Below are positions 24,706-36,645 of a stretch of 64,000 bases of DNA, in pieces. Source of the DNA: Zoroaster sp. YZ-2022 (lineage: Eukaryota > Echinodermata > Asteroidea > Forcipulatida > Zoroasteridae); NCBI GenBank assembly GCA_029582265.1, contig CM055828.1, positions 11,317,185-11,381,184 of the forward strand, in the 5' to 3' direction. The notes under the pieces are model-generated. The model did not search any database and was not told the DNA's origin. It was given only the letters and a program-made list of their open reading frames with translations. Position 1 is the stretch's first letter, and each line of letters opens with the position of its first letter. The translations under genes and the position numbers were made by a program.

Positions 24706-25287
24706 CGATGTCTTTTAAACGCTTTCATGATTTTTTTCTTCGATTAACAACGATATTATCTTTCAAAATTCATTCGCTTTGTAAGTTTTATTTTGTGGGT
24801 CGTCTTAGTCAAACACGGGCGATATATATTTAAGTAAAACTTCCACAACACGGGTAAACTTTAATTTGTTATGTATGTCTACATTTACAAAACAGATTTG
24901 TATTATTTTCACTGTGTTTTTACTAAAATCAAGTTTTTGTTTACATAACTTGTTCTATTTAGTTTTAATTTTTGTTTACTATATGTTCTCTGAGTGTGTC
25001 TAATTATGCTTAATTAAAAACAAACCACGTTTTCTGAAATTTTGTGGAAGTTTAGAACGCTGAAAAGCTACATGTAGACACTGGAATGAAGGTTCAAGAA
25101 GACCTAGATTATAACTGGAAGTATGCCTAGTCGATATTTTGAAATAGGTCGACAAGGTAACCATAGGGTGAGGACAAGGGTGCTATATACAAAGTGTAGG
25201 TAATTGTAATGAGGTATGACACTTTTTAAGGTCTACTGGTAGCTTCTAATATGAGTCACTCAAGTCAATATAAACAGTTATAATTAG
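24706..25287. other. Unassigned sequence
   Basis: No gene supported. The first 120 bp are a diverged copy of 17840-17960 (ATATCTTTCAAAATTC(G/A)TTCGCTTT). Confidence 0.4.
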
Positions 25288-25291
25288 TTAA

Positions 25292-25504
25292 AGGGACAGT
25301 ATCGTCACGATCAACAGGGCATGGAATCCAAGTGTTAGTTTTAGATTAACTCATAGACGGAAAACAATATCCCACATGATAAGGTCATATTACCGTTCCT
25401 GCTGCATAAATGAGTAAGTATAATTTTCAGTCACTGTGTTCATCTTAAACTAGGACACCGATTCCATACCCTGTTGAAAGTCTGCTCTGATCGATATTGT
25501 CCCT
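25292..25504. mobile_element. TTAA-flanked MITE (213 bp)
   Basis: AGGGACAGTATCGTCACGATCA at the left pairs with TGATCGATATTGTCCCT at the right. A TTAA direct duplication flanks it (25288-25291 and 25505-25508). Internal inverted words GGCATGGAAT/ATTCCATACC extend the arms. TTAA target sites are characteristic of piggyBac and some Kolobok elements. No transposase is present here. Confidence 0.8.
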
Positions 25505-25508
25505 TTAA

Positions 25509-26249
25509 AGGGGATCTATGACAGCATAACTCCTAACTGGCCCACGAATCGACCTTCCAAGCCGCAGACCCGCGAGCTTGACTAAAAACCCGCGAAGAAA
25601 TCAAACAGGGACGGACGTAGCGTGGTCTGTTTTTGCTTCTTTACTGCACACATACCACCATACAGCGCGGCCGCCCAAGTTCGTATCGACTGTATACTAT
25701 TGTGTATAATGCACGTTGTAATCGTACGTACGTAATAATGAACGAATAATAATTTTAAATATGACCAGCAAAGCCAATCAAATTGGGGGTTTAAGACAAA
25801 CCAAAGGAATTTGTAATCAAAATAAGTATAGCTGGTTTGCTGCTCAAACATTGAGCATTAATCTATTACTGCATGAAATAAAACATGAGTGATTTTGAAT
25901 TTATTTGACATTTCATATTAAAGCATTTATTTGCTTTAATTACAAGGAAAAGGCGATGTTCTGATTAAAACAAGAATTTCCTGAAATTGCCGGTAAAATA
26001 TAAAAAGAAAATACAAAAACGAGCGATGAATAAACTGCACATCTTGTCTATATAATTTCCCGTAAAAGAAATTATAATATTTGCCCGCTCGTCATGCTCA
26101 TGGTCTTTTTCACATTTCTGTACGTCCTTTTGTTTCGCAGTTAAAAATTATTACTTGCAAAAAAACATGAATCAATACAAAAAAACGTGATAAGATCATC
26201 ATAAAACCACGGTTGTTGCATACATAATGATGAGCCTGTGGCTACATAA
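25509..26249. other. Unassigned sequence
   Basis: No gene supported. The stretch is AT-rich. The minus-strand ORF at 25582-25851 has no recognisable domain. Confidence 0.4.
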
Positions 26250-26431
26250 TAAATAATGATATTTATGCAGTAGCCACTTTATGATCTTATCACGCCCTAT
26301 TATCTAGTCCAGCATGCGGTAGTGGGGTATTATTTTTTATTTTCATTTCAGTCACTGAGTTCATCTTAAAACTATGACACCGATTCTATGCCCTTTCGAA
26401 AGTCTATTGCGGTTGTGACAATATTGTCCCT
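26250..26431. mobile_element. TTAA MITE, right half
   Basis: Contains CTTATCACGCCCTATTATCT, GGGGTATTATTTTT, CAGTCACTGAGTTCATC and GATTCTATGCCC, ending ACAATATTGTCCCT|TTAA (26432-26435). The left end is degraded. Confidence 0.65.
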
Positions 26432-26774
26432 TTAACCCTCATGTCAAATGTGTCACCGCACAGATTTTGAAGCCGTCCTATGACCAGAAACCGGATACAT
26501 TTTTGGCCTTATAAGTTTTTCTCTTTCAGATGGAAAAATAATAGGCCTACTGTTCTTTTTATTTTAGTTCATGATTTCAATACACAAAATGTACGCAATC
26601 ACATACAGCAAAAGTAGGCTGAAATTAATTTAAGTTATGTCTATGCAATAAATATTACAACATTTTCTTTGTAATTTTTGTCAGTTTATTTTCATCAGAA
26701 AATATACATTAGAAGCGAAATAATTCACAATGCCATTTTAACACACGCAAAGCCTTATTGTTCAAATAACAGTG

Positions 26775-27158
<384 letters not shown>

Positions 27159-27401
27159 CGTATGTACATAATAATGAACGAATATTGTAAATATGATCAG
27201 CAAATGGGCTCTTCCAAGTTGGGAGCTATGTGACAGTTTAATATGCATTTTTATTAAAATAAAATAATATGATATATAATAATATGATATGTGATAAAAT
27301 GATTATCAATACAATGATTTTTTGGGGGTAGGAAGAGGTGTACAAAAAATTTCCCGTTTTGCAAATATGGCGGCTTCAAAAACATCATATTATGGAAAAA
27401 C

Positions 27402-27590
27402 AGACAGATTACTGACAGATTACTGACAGATTACTGACAGATTACAGACAGATTACTGACAGATTACTGACAGATTACTGACAGATTACTGACAGATTAC
27501 TGACAGATTACTGACAGATTACTGACAGATTACTGACAGATTACTGACAGACTACTGACAGATTACTGACAAATTACAGACAGATTACAA
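27402..27590. repeat. Tandem array of an 11-bp unit (GACAGATTACT)
   Basis: About 16-17 head-to-tail units, nearly identical, with variants GACAGACTACT and GACAAATTACA towards the end. Units are contiguous with no spacers, so this is a minisatellite and not a CRISPR. Confidence 0.95.
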
Positions 27591-27859
27591 GTGTAGCCCC
27601 AAAGAGAAGACAAGACAAAGATCTCAGACAATGAGATTTAAACACCGCTTTTATACAATTTGTGTGTGTTAAAAATGGCATGGTGAAGTTTTGCTTCTAT
27701 AATGTATATCTTCTGGGGATAATATACAGACCAATATATATATATATTGAAATCATGAATTAAAATAAAAGGAACAGCAGGCCTATATTTCCATATGAAA
27801 GGCCAAAACAGTGTCCGGTTTCTGGTCATAGGTCGGCTTCAAAATCGGTACGTCATACA

Positions 27860-29039
27860 TCCCAGCAAACAATACGGAACTGGGCCATAACTGGCCCAGT
27901 ACCGATTTTACAGTACTGCAGCAATGGGCCGGTGCCGGCAAACGGAACTGGCCCAGTTCTGGCTTGCACAGAGGCTTGGAACTGGCCCAGTTCATGTAGC
28001 CCTTACTCATCCGGTACCAAACCAGAACTGGCCCAGTACCGTGCCGACACAAAATGCCCTAACCAAAACAGTACGAAACCGGTAATGGTCCAGTACTGGG
28101 CCAATACAGATTCCATTACTTGGCCATTACTGGCCCAGTACTGGCCCAGTACAGGGGCAATTGTGATGCCATTACTCGCCCAGCGCCGGTAACTTGGCAC
28201 TGGGCCAGTGCCGGCAAATGGAACTGGCCCAGTTCAGGCTTGCACAGAGGCTTGGAACTGGCCCAGTTCATGTAGCCCTTACTCATCCGGTACAAAACCA
28301 GAACTGGCCCAGTAACGTGCCGACACAAAATGCCCTAACCAAAACAGTACGAAATCGGTAATGGCCCAGTACTGGGCCAATACAGATTCCATTACTTGGC
28401 CATTACTGGCCCAGTACTGGCCCAGTACAGGGGCAATTGTGATGCCATTACTCGCCCAGCGCCGGTAAATTGGCACTGGGCCAGTGCCGGCAAATGGAAC
28501 TGGCCCAGTTCTGGCTTGCACAGAGGCTTGGAACTGGCCCAGTTCATGTAGCCCTTACTCATCCGGTACAAAACCAGAACTGGCCCAGTAACGTGCCGAC
28601 ACAAAATGCCCTAACCAAAACAGTACGAAACCGGTAATGGCCCAGTACTGGGCCAATGCAGATTCCGTTAATTGGGCATTATTGGCCCAGTACTGGCCCA
28701 GTATTGTGCCGACACAAAATGCCCTAACCAAAACAGTACGAAACCAGTACTGGGCCAGTATATAAACACTACTGTACTCAGGTACTGGCCCAGTACAGGC
28801 CAATGGGAATACCCTTACTAAAACATTACAGAACCAGTACTGGCCCAGTAGATAAACACTACCGTACCAGTACTGGCCCAGCACAGGGCCAATGGGGAAT
28901 ACCCTCACTACTAAACAGTACAGAACCAGTACTGGCCCAGTACAGAAACATTACTGTACCAGTACTGGCCTGGCACACAGGCCAATGGGGAATACCCTTC
29001 ATACTAAAACATTACAGAACCAGTACTGGCCCCTGATAA
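27860..29039. repeat. Dyad-rich minisatellite with ACTGGCCCAGT core
   Basis: More than twenty copies of the near-palindromic core ACTGGCCCAGT (often extended to GTACTGGCCCAGTAC) occur on either strand sense. The first ~0.75 kb has a higher-order period of 276 bp. Equivalent points recur at 28052, 28328 and 28604, which also explains the repeated small ORFs. The array then becomes shorter-period and runs into the N gap at 29040, so its true length is unknown. Confidence 0.9.
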
Positions 29040-29539
29040 NNNNNNNNNNNNNNNNNNNNNNNNNNNNNNNNNNNNNNNNNNNNNNNNNNNNNNNNNNNNN
29101 NNNNNNNNNNNNNNNNNNNNNNNNNNNNNNNNNNNNNNNNNNNNNNNNNNNNNNNNNNNNNNNNNNNNNNNNNNNNNNNNNNNNNNNNNNNNNNNNNNNN
29201 NNNNNNNNNNNNNNNNNNNNNNNNNNNNNNNNNNNNNNNNNNNNNNNNNNNNNNNNNNNNNNNNNNNNNNNNNNNNNNNNNNNNNNNNNNNNNNNNNNNN
29301 NNNNNNNNNNNNNNNNNNNNNNNNNNNNNNNNNNNNNNNNNNNNNNNNNNNNNNNNNNNNNNNNNNNNNNNNNNNNNNNNNNNNNNNNNNNNNNNNNNNN
29401 NNNNNNNNNNNNNNNNNNNNNNNNNNNNNNNNNNNNNNNNNNNNNNNNNNNNNNNNNNNNNNNNNNNNNNNNNNNNNNNNNNNNNNNNNNNNNNNNNNNN
29501 NNNNNNNNNNNNNNNNNNNNNNNNNNNNNNNNNNNNNNN
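29040..29539. other. Assembly gap (N)
   Basis: About 500 N. The left side is minisatellite and the right side is the middle of a Helentron-like element. The round size suggests a placeholder of unknown length. Confidence 0.99.
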
Positions 29540-29961
29540 TGTAAATCTGTAGTATGGGACAGACATTTTGCCAATCATGTGTACAACCTTGAAAATGTAA
29601 AAAATCAATGTAGAATTTGTTTTCCAAATTTTTAAATTATTTTGTAATTATTTGCAGATTAGGTGAAAACAAAGACAATTTATAAGCATGTCACAATAAG
29701 GAGATGCTTGATTACAGTGTCACTATCATTGTCAATTTATCATTACACTTTTTTATAAACTTGACCTGAAAGTGAAGTATATTATAAATAAAGATCACTC
29801 TCAGTATAAAAACATGCAGTCCATCAATTAAATAAATGTTTATACAAGACTTAATACCAATGTTGGCTCTATTTAAATCTAGAATTGAAAGGTTTTTCCA
29901 TAAAAAATCAAAAGGGCAAGCAATTATCAGAATTTGATCTAGTGGATATAATTACATTTAA
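29540..29961 (+). mobile_element. Helentron-like internal fragment
   Basis: Resumes after the gap at the equivalent of about 4630 in copy 1 (CTGTAGTATGG...ACAGACATTTTGCCAATCAT). It continues to the equivalent of about 5016, where the 5' terminus of another element begins (29962-29964). It has no terminus of its own. Confidence 0.75.
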
Positions 29962-30669
29962 TTAGGTGTTCGAACGCGCAGCTGAACACCTATTGTTTGT
30001 ACTGTTTATTTTTTTTACTTCTCAGTGGCGCTTGTCCGGCAACAAAGGCATCCTTGTTGAGCATTTACAGCCTTCAAACTTAACACATAAACAGAACATA
30101 TCAGGCAGACGAAACCGTTTGCTGTGACGTCATGATTACGTCATCAGGTGTCGAATTACGCTAAATCAAAGTTTAATATTTCAAAATTCATATCTCATGA
30201 ACCACAAAAGATTTTTTCACAATCTTTTGCGTCATCTGAAAGATGTTGAATTATGAATTATGCATGATTCAAATTATTTTATATGGACTTATCCTATCTG
30301 TGGCAGTCTTTACCCTCAAGAGAATTGTTTTTTTAGGACCTCAAGACATATCTAGGTCTTTCTCGGAATTTCTTTAACATGTTAGATCAAAAATAGTAGT
30401 GAGAATACTTATATTTTGACTGGACCCAAACACCTCACAAATGTAGTTATTAAGCAATATCTGTTGGTGATTTAGTAAAATGTATATTGCCGACAGTGAA
30501 TCCCTGGCAGTTGGGCCATATAAACATAGTAAACATACCTTTCAATCTTCATTGCATGGGTGTGTCAGTTTTGAATACCTTTGCCAGATCACCCAATTAA
30601 AGTTCTATTTATTTGTATGCTCGCATTGGGATAGTACTGACCATCAATCCCATAAACACAATTGGTTAA

Positions 30670-30889
30670 ACAGACAGTATCGTCACGATCAGAGCAGACT
30701 TTCTACAAACAGGGCATGGAATTGGTGTCCTAGTTTAAGACGAACATAGTGACTGAAAATTACTGGCTCATTTATGCAGCAGCAACGCGAATATGACCTT
30801 ATCATGTGAGTATTATTTTCAGTCACTGAGTTAAACTAGAACTTGAACTCTGATTCCATGCCCTGTTGATCGTGAAGATATTGCCACAT
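30670..30889. mobile_element. TTAA-flanked MITE
   Basis: Left end ACAGACAGTATCGTCACGAT, right end ATCGTGAAGATATTGCCACA, with TTAA at 30666-30669 and 30890-30893. Same family as 25292-25504, including the internal GTGACTGAAAAT/ATTTTCAGTCAC dyad. Confidence 0.75.
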
Positions 30890-32509
30890 TTAAAGAATAA
30901 CTTTAAATGACTATTTATGAAAATGTATTTTCAACAGTTAATGACAAATAAATACATATACATGTAACAATCAGAAGATCAATTCAGTGTTGTTTGTTTC
31001 TTTTTATTTTTACAGTTATCCTTCAAATTACATTTAAATATTATAACACTTGATCCAATTTGAAATTGTATTGCAAGACCTGCACACACCTCACCTCGGG
31101 GTGAATTAAATTTACTTTTTGCAAATGGAATAATGTGTACAATTTTTAAACGAAAGCATCAATAAATTCCCACAATGATTGTTTTAATAAACAATGTGGC
31201 AAAAGAGTCTAGACAAACAAAATGGTTGGTAATTGTTTTCCAAAATTGTTGGGTGTTTACTTTTTAAATATTGGTTTTGGTTAGCCAGTTAGCAAATTTC
31301 TAAATGGTCAGTGAATTTTGTTTCATTTTAATTCATGTAATAACCAAATAATGTTTCATTGTCATTATCACCTTGAACTGTGCCATTTCGTTCGCAGACA
31401 TTACCCTAATCTGACCTCTCCTTTCTTTCGAAACCAGAAAGGTTTAAGTGAAGAAATATTCTGAATCACTATTCTGTAAATGTATATTTTTGCTATCTTC
31501 AGAAAAATTAGAATTTTACCAAATTTGGCACAATTGACACCCATATTATGAGGAAAAATGTTGTGTATGACTTCACATGATTGAACCGGAACTTACGGTT
31601 GGAAGAATTTAAAATTATATTGGATGACTGAAGCGATAGTTAATGTATTCAGTATAGCACATTATATGTTATTTTATTATATATTATGAAAACTCATACC
31701 TCCTGAGGTAACTCTTGTCTTTATTTATTTTTATTTTTATATTCTGACCACAAAACATCAGATTTAAAATAAAAACATAGTCTTCAAGTCACACTTCTAA
31801 CGTATTGCTTAAATCTCACAACTTTTCCAAGTTCAACAGCCAATATCTCAGGAACTAAATGACCTATTAGAAAACAAAAACACAATTGAATTCCTTACAT
31901 TAATAGCTTGTAATTCTTGTGAAATGAGTTACCATAAATGCTTTGATGGTCAAATTAGTGGCACGAAGTAACGATTTTAAAGGTTATATCTCATAGCTTC
32001 AATTTGATGTATAATTTGACAAAGCTGGGGAAAACTAAAAATAGGGTGTTAAAGCTATATAATGTAATCTTACCTGCTCAGTAAGTTGGAGAACAAAACG
32101 GATGATGATGGACATGTATAATTCAAATTATTCCAAGATATTTATTTCATGAAAATCAGGCCTCGTATTGAGATTTGGAGGCCAATGTGAATGGAAATTT
32201 TGACATGGTTCCTGTGTATGAAATATTCTTTTGAAATATATACATATAAAAAATGTGACCAATGACGTCATTACTACGTCACTACGGAAAATTAAAACAG
32301 GTCGAAAAAAATGTATTTCTCTATCTCAAAAATATAAGCAATCTATGTCAATATGAAGACAACTGGAAAGTTTCATCTTAATCACGTGACCAAAACTTAA
32401 TATATGAGAATAAAAAAGTAGTTTACGATACAATTTTAAAGGTAATAAACAAATTAGGCGATGCTGTTTCCTTCGCCAATAATACAAACTAAAGAGGGCG
32501 CTGTGCACA

Positions 32510-32541
32510 TTTAGCGGTTGGACATATGTCCAACCGCTAAA
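32510..32541. repeat. Perfect 32-bp palindrome
   Basis: TTTAGCGGTTGGACAT is followed by its exact complement. The layout is like the 5'-terminal palindromes of the Helentron-like families here (TTAGGTGTTCGGG...CCCGAAACACC), so it may mark the 5' end of a third, unrelated family. Confidence 0.9.
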
Positions 32542-33024
32542 TCACTGCCCTTTTGTGGCAACAATAATCTCAAAAGTCATAGGAAATTTGAATATGACTT
32601 CTGCGAATAAAGTGATAGTGACTGACATCTTATATTCTCAAAAAATATGTTTGATAACATCATCAAAGTTCAGAGCGCCCCCTAGTGGCATTTTTAAAAA
32701 GGGATTATTTTCCAATCTCAGAAATTGAACCAAAGCAAGTACTAACGTTATTTTTTCATGATCACGAGAAAGTTTCATTGTGTCATATATATGACCTTCA
32801 AATCACCTGTTCTGACCTTTACTTCCGGTCCAAACAGGAAGTCCAAAGTCAACACATTCTAATTAAAAAATTGATATATTTTTTGAATATGAAATTGATA
32901 TTGTTATAATAAAATATGATACACCTTTGCAAAATATGATATTGACATCATCGTTGATAATTTGATTGAACCGGAAGTTGACTCGAACACCGTGTGTTTG
33001 TTCAAACAAACACTTAAGCTCTAG

Positions 33025-33916
33025 TTTTGTTTGAATTGGGAATTATTTACTTTTTGTGGGGGCAGGGAAGATGGAAAGCACGGATGCAAGCTTTCTTCCA
33101 ACTTTATCATGTAGTAGTTATAAGCTTGTTTTCTAATGAAAGGCTAATTAGCTGATATCCATACAAGCAACCCCAGCCAATTTTAATCCAGTTACTATAC
33201 ATGTAGTCCCCTTGTACGCTAAATAAACTGTGTGACTTTATGCCCATAATAATGCTGAATAGGTTGATCTGGCTGCCTACAACCCTGGCAAACTATTTTC
33301 ATATGAGTGATTTTTAATGTTGATTTATCATCGAGCATGGTTTTTGAAAAGTATGTGTTGGGCTAGTGTCAATATTTAAAATAAAAAAGTGTTCCAAGTC
33401 ACACTTGTTAATTTCTAATTTATTGCTTAAATCACAACTTTTTCAAGTTCAACAGCCAATATCTCAAGAACTAAATGACATATTAGAAAACAAAAACACA
33501 ATTGAATTCCTTACATTAATAGCTTGTAATTTTGTGAAATGACTTATCATAAATGCTTTGCCAATGGTCCAATTAGTGGCACGAAGTAACGATTTTACAA
33601 ATTTTAAAAGGTCATATCTCATAGCTTTAATTTGATGTATAAGTTGACAAATTTAAATTTTTTCATAATCATGAGGAGGTCATATATGACCTTCAAACCA
33701 CCTAATCTGACCTTTACTTCCTGTCCAAACAGTAAGTTCAAATTCAACACATTCTAACGCAAAATTGATATGTCTTTTGAATATGAAATTGATAGTTATT
33801 ATAAAAGATGACAAACCCTTGCACAATATAATATTTACATCATCGTTGAAAATTTGATTGAACCGGAAGTGGACTCGAACACCGTGTGTTTGTTCTAACA
33901 AACACTTAAGCTCTAG
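33025..33916 (+). mobile_element. Helentron-like 3'-terminal unit
   Basis: Head-to-tail after the preceding CTAG. It begins TTTTGTTTGAATTGGGAATT and ends hairpin plus CTAG at 33913-33916. It is most similar to the 10364-11266 unit, sharing its deletions and the GAAAATTTGATTGAACCGG...GTGGACTCG variant. Confidence 0.75.
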
Positions 33917-35103
33917 TTTTTGTTTAATTTTGTCTTACCATTGAACCGGTAATTAATAATAATATCGGGAGTCCCTTTTAAAGGAAATACCCGTGACACA
34001 TGCATGTCTATTCAAATGTTGAAATTCTTTTTGGGTGTTTTCAGATATTAAAAAAAAATTACAACCAGTAGAAAAGACTGCTAACGTGACGGTAGGAAAG
34101 TGCCCCTTTATTGTGTTTATGTCATATGTATATTTGGTTTGACTTTAATCTATCTATTTGGAAAAAATTGTATTTTCCCCATAACTTTCTTAATTTTTAT
34201 CCGTTGGTCATGAAATTTGGCTCAAATGTTGCTTTCAGTGCAAGCAACAATGTGAAGTCACTTAGTGATTTTAAAAATATTTTGACCCAATTTTTTTTTA
34301 CCAAAAGTACAATAAAGGCAGATATAATAACAATAACATCCATGGTACTATTGATAACATAAATTTATATATTGAGTAAACAAATTATAAACAAATCTTA
34401 TTGGATTCCCGTAATATATTTGAAGTGGTCAAATGACTCAATGTTGTCCAGTTCAGAGTTTGAAAATTGACAACAAACCCCAAAACTCATATTAAATGTC
34501 TTACAGTATCAAAAATAGAGTATTTTTTAACAAAAAAGTGGAAATTCTATTGGATATGTTGGATCAAAATAAACGGTTGTCATGGCAAAAGTGAACATTC
34601 ATTATCGTTGGCATGAGGGAGTCCCAAAGAATAGTTAGGAAAAGCATTATGTCATAGGTAATGTGCCCCCAGGCCTGATAGGGCTATCACTTTTTATAGA
34701 GACTCCTTGAATGTCATAACAGGCAAGTGTATGCAGAAAAATGTCATGGCCAATCCTTTGAAAGGTCGATCGAGGGTTATCCCAAGAGTTTATTCAGAAT
34801 TTATCCATCTGGTGTCTAACGACGAGCCACACACTAGTGTTGGGTGATATTGTCGCCGTCAGCAAGAGCCACCCTTTGTGGATCGTTCATCATAAGCAAT
34901 CCGGCCACTGCCTACCACTTCAAACTTATCAAGATTTCACTGCTCTTCATCGTGGCCAGTATGTGGCAAATGCTTTTGAAAGGTCGATGATTATCAAATT
35001 ATGAGCGTTATCTTACTGAATACCGAATATTACTTATCCCCTCCATTTTTAAGATCCATCTTAAAACAAGGTTACATTTGATGTTTATTGTATTTCCCTA
35101 AAG
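33917..35103. other. Unassigned sequence upstream of sushi gene
   Basis: It starts with the 44-bp sequence shared with 13925-13968 and holds the interspersed repeat 33999-34130. No gene is recognised before the splice acceptor at 35103. If earlier exons exist here I could not identify them. Confidence 0.4.
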
Positions 35104-35316
35104 CAATGTTCTGCATCATGGGGCAGGAACCGGATCCAAATTTCCATCACAGGTACCGCTGGGTCATCCCGGTGGAGGACCCCTGTCAGTGCACCCAGAT
35201 TCGACTGGGTGGAGTAAACACCCGTACACCATGGAGACCCTTCAGTGTCAGCTACTATGACACTTTTCTGCACAGCAACAACCTCAAGGAGATACGTCAA
35301 TGGTTAAATTGTCCTA
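35104..35316 (+). CDS. Exon, Cys-containing module of unknown family
   Basis: The open segment is bounded by a plausible acceptor (TTTCCCTAAAG) and donor (CCTA|GTAAGTG). It is 213 nt long with phase 1 at both ends, as are the sushi exons that follow. The product includes MFCIMGQEPDPNF, a WVIPVEDPCQC segment and WLNCP, with four cysteines. I do not recognise the fold. The symmetric phase and position about 1.1 kb before the first sushi exon suggest that it is a module of the same extracellular protein. The upstream exons and start codon are not in view. Confidence 0.55.
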
Positions 35317-36001
35317 GTAAGTGATATTTACAATTGTGTTCCGCCACTTTTTGTGTGCTTAAAGGTATCTACACATATCCATGCGCAGATTTCCATTCAT
35401 AGTTTCACGTATGGGTATGCTATCTTATAAAACACACATTCGAGTATAGATTACACAGGCTACAACAACTGATAAATACAGAACATGTTATTGCCGCCGA
35501 GATAATCACTTAAAATACAACAAACGATATAAGTAAGACTTTTGTGGTGAAACCATTTAAAACTCAAAGTACTAAAACCTTATGAACCTTGGCTTAAGCT
35601 TGAAACCAACCTGAAACCAACCGGAGATAATTTAATTACCCCTATGTGTGTGTGTATAGAACTGTATTTTGTACAATATATCTCAAAAGTTATCCGTGAT
35701 TTTGATTAAATTTTGTGGATGGGTACGGTTTGGCACAAAGACCAATCGATTAGATTTTGGTGAAGACGCGATTTCAGAAAAGTGTTTTTCTGGGGGTCTT
35801 GTAATAACCACCATACTTTGTGTATGGGAAATTTGGTCTGGTTCCTATAACTGCGCATACATGTATAATGTTGGGAAAAACAAACAAACAAACAAACAAC
35901 GATTCAATGGAACTTGAATTTTATATATATTAACTCCTTAAGTCCCTCAGGTTTTACCGTCACCCTTTTTCGTACAATCAGAGAATTATATTCATCCTTC
36001 T

Positions 36002-36357
36002 ATAATAATAATAATGTTCCATTCTTATATAGCGCATTTCACACAATGTCCCAATGCGCTTTACATTATTACCCCTGGTCACTGGGCCAATATCATTCCT
36101 ATAATCTTTCTCAGCTCCCTGGGGAGTATACAGCCAATGTGCAACCTTTCGGCGCTACAAGGCTAATCAAACACAATAACCATCTCTACCCTCACAGGTA
36201 CCCATTTATACACATGGGTGAAGAGAAGCAATTACAGTAAAGTGTCTTGCTGAAGGACACAAGTACCACGGTCGCCGCCAGGTTTCGAACCCACATTCTG
36301 ATGACACAGCCATCAGAACTTGAGTCCAATGCACTTAACCGCTCGGCCATGGCACCC
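36002..36357 (-). mobile_element. tRNA-derived SINE
   Basis: Read on the minus strand it begins GGTGCCATGGCCGAGCGG TTAAG (tRNA-Leu-type A box), passes an anticodon-like CAA, and has a B box GGTTCGAAACC. It continues through CCTTCAGCAAGACAC and ends GCGCTATATAAGAATGG followed by (ATT)n. The tRNA-unrelated body and A/T-repeat tail make it a SINE and not a tRNA gene. It lies in the intron between the 35104 and 36439 exons. Confidence 0.85.
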
Positions 36358-36438
36358 CATACCCAGTATAAAATGTAAAATACGTGTTCCTTAGCTCAGT
36401 AATAATCATCTTTTATATCATCCCCTTTTACTTTATAG

Positions 36439-36645
36439 AAATCACCTGTGCAACCATTGATCTCTCACCTACAATTAATGGTTTAAAGAGCACCTGTACA
36501 CACGATAATGAACCGTACGGCACCATCTGCACCCTGTCTTGTGACCGTGGTTACAGAGCGACACCGTCAGTATACACACAGAGAACGTGTCAGAGCAGCG
36601 GCAGTGGGATAGGAATGTGGTCTGGTGACACCATTACATGCACAC
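36439..36645 (+). CDS. Sushi (CCP) exon, type A1
   Basis: Acceptor CTTTATAG, donor CAC|GTAATA; 207 nt, phase 1-1. The 69-residue module starts KITCATIDLS, has TICTLSCDRGYRA and RTCQSSG, and ends MWSGDTITC. It carries the four canonical sushi cysteines plus an extra pair (STC and TIC). This is the six-cysteine pattern known from selectin-type CCPs. Phase-1 symmetric exons encoding single sushi domains are typical of complement-regulator and adhesion genes and allow shuffling. It is a likely extracellular binding module; the ligand is unknown. Confidence 0.85.

Larger units (their letters stand above)
29964..33024 (+). mobile_element. Helentron-like element with nested MITE
   Basis: The 5' palindrome AGGTGTTCG...TGAACACCT (29964-29991, one CG lost) is followed by the conserved CAGTGGCG...CCGG and TGACGTCATGATTACGTCAT segments. 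The 3' end is CGAACACCGTGTGTTTGTTC, AAACAAACAC, TTAAGCTCTAG (33021-33024). The sequence from 31760 matches the 3'-terminal unit of the tandem array. The middle (30290-31740) is not recognisable and a TTAA MITE sits at 30670-30889, so part of this span may be another insertion. Confidence 0.6.

Noticed and set aside
27402..27590. CRISPR-like array
   Set aside because: 11-bp units are contiguous with no unique spacers, in a eukaryotic context.
27783..28908. Repeated ORFs (MCRHVTGPVLVLYRMSKGYM-like and CTGP-rich)
   Set aside because: The 276-bp minisatellite repeat explains their recurrence; no domain and no splice context.
28892..29635. ORFs of 190-250 codons across the first N gap
   Set aside because: Most of their length is N; there is no sequence to support coding. 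The same applies to the ORFs at 53425-54207.
35669..35917. 82-codon ORF in the first sushi-gene intron
   Set aside because: The stretch reads like the 3' part of an old non-LTR element followed by a CAAA repeat; the ORF is not supported as a gene and I could not name the element.
36260..36357. Functional tRNA-Leu gene (minus strand)
   Set aside because: A and B boxes are present but the spacing, stem mismatches, fused tRNA-unrelated body and (ATT)n tail indicate a SINE.
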